The translations under genes and the position numbers were made by a program. A DNA stretch of 14,033 bases from assembly GCA_011391855.1 (NCBI GenBank), contig JAABPT010000445.1:1-14033 (forward strand), given 5' to 3'. The notes beneath the pieces were generated by a model. It saw only the letters and a list, made by a program, of their open reading frames with translations, was not told the DNA's origin and searched no databases. The DNA comes from Burkholderiales bacterium (GTDB lineage Bacteria > Pseudomonadota > Gammaproteobacteria > Burkholderiales > Burkholderiaceae_C). This document shows, piece by piece, positions 13,786 to 14,033 of the stretch (the first letter of the stretch is position 1; each line of letters starts with the position of its first letter).

Positions 13786-14033
13786 ATGCGCGACGCCTTC
13801 CTGCTCGACCCCGACATCGTCTTCCTCAACCACGGCTCCTACGGTGCCTGCCCGAAACCGGTATTCGAGGCTTACCAGCGCTGGCAGCTGGACCTGGAAC
13901 GCAATCCGGTGGCCTTCCTGGGCCGCCGCTCGGCGGCCTTGTTGGCCGCTGCGCGGCAGCGGCTCGGTGCCTATCTGGGCGCACGCGGCGAAGATCTGGT
14001 CTTCCTGCCCAACGCCACACACGGCGTGAATAC
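13786..14033 (+). CDS. Class V aminotransferase, isopenicillin N epimerase-like, N-terminal part
   Basis: The first 82 codons of a PLP-dependent enzyme that runs off the right edge. The visible part begins MRDAFLLDPDIVFLNHGSYG and includes ACPKPVFEAYQRWQLDLERN, PVAFLGRR and, near residues 73-82, DLVFLPNATHGVNT. The NHGSYGA block and the NATHGVN block are typical of the CefD-like branch of class V aminotransferases, which in most non-antibiotic producers are of unknown substrate. The PLP-binding lysine is outside the window. The ATG at 13786 sits right before the conserved block; no clear ribosome site precedes it. The name isopenicillin N epimerase should not be taken as its function. Confidence 0.85.
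   Translation, partial: MRDAFLLDPDIVFLNHGSYGACPKPVFEAYQRWQLDLERNPVAFLGRRSAALLAAARQRLGAYLGARGEDLVFLPNATHGVN

Noticed and set aside
13786..14033. Evidence for a beta-lactam biosynthetic cluster from the isopenicillin N epimerase-like gene
   Set aside because: CefD-like class V aminotransferases are widespread in bacteria without such clusters and no partner gene is in the window.

Overview
The window looks like chromosomal DNA from a high-GC betaproteobacterium of the order Burkholderiales, most plausibly Comamonadaceae or a near relative. The reasons are the very GC-rich codon use throughout, the style of the glutaminyl-tRNA synthetase (an extra segment before the HIGH motif), the DUF1499, MipA/OmpV and DUF808 neighbours, and a palindromic CCCTCACCCC-type intergenic repeat. 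The taxonomic call is inference. No IS, phage, tRNA, rRNA or CRISPR was seen. No gene-free stretch reaches 300 bases; the longest are about 151 bp (288-438) and 134 bp (2143-2276).

Positions 1-7062 hold a histidine utilisation (hut) locus built as two divergent units. Leftward run hutU (urocanate hydratase) and then hutH (histidine ammonia-lyase, cut by the window edge). Rightward run hutC (GntR/UTRA repressor), hutD, hutI (imidazolonepropionase), hutG (N-formylglutamate deformylase) and hutF (formimidoylglutamate deiminase). HutH, HutU, HutI, HutF and HutG together give the five-step route: histidine, urocanate, imidazolonepropionate, formimidoylglutamate, formylglutamate, then glutamate plus formate. 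HutF with an N-formylglutamate deformylase marks this variant, as opposed to the one-step formimidoylglutamase route. No transporter is in view. The control region (2143-2276) carries a 10-bp perfect palindrome, TGTCTAGACA, inside two overlapping face-to-face promoter candidates, so one bound HutC dimer could shut both arms. hutC has no Shine-Dalgarno and its ATG lies at the predicted transcription start, suggesting a leaderless message. Rightward genes are joined by 4-base or slightly longer overlaps, except hutI-hutG, whose 58-base gap is bridged exactly by a 21-codon micro-ORF with ATGA junctions at both ends.

Positions 7079-14033 hold ordinary, mostly unrelated genes: a secreted M14 zinc carboxypeptidase (-) convergent with hutF; a DUF1499 membrane-anchored protein (+) with an in-frame 9-bp tandem repeat in its membrane segment; a MipA/OmpV outer-membrane protein (-); glnS (+); a periplasmic FKBP-type prolyl isomerase (+); a DUF808 inner-membrane protein (-); and the start of a class V aminotransferase (+) that runs off the edge.

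I found no convincing new system here. The points most worth a second look are the architecture of the hut control region, the micro-ORF between hutI and hutG, the nested palindrome between hutU and hutH, and the slippage-prone repeat in the DUF1499 gene.
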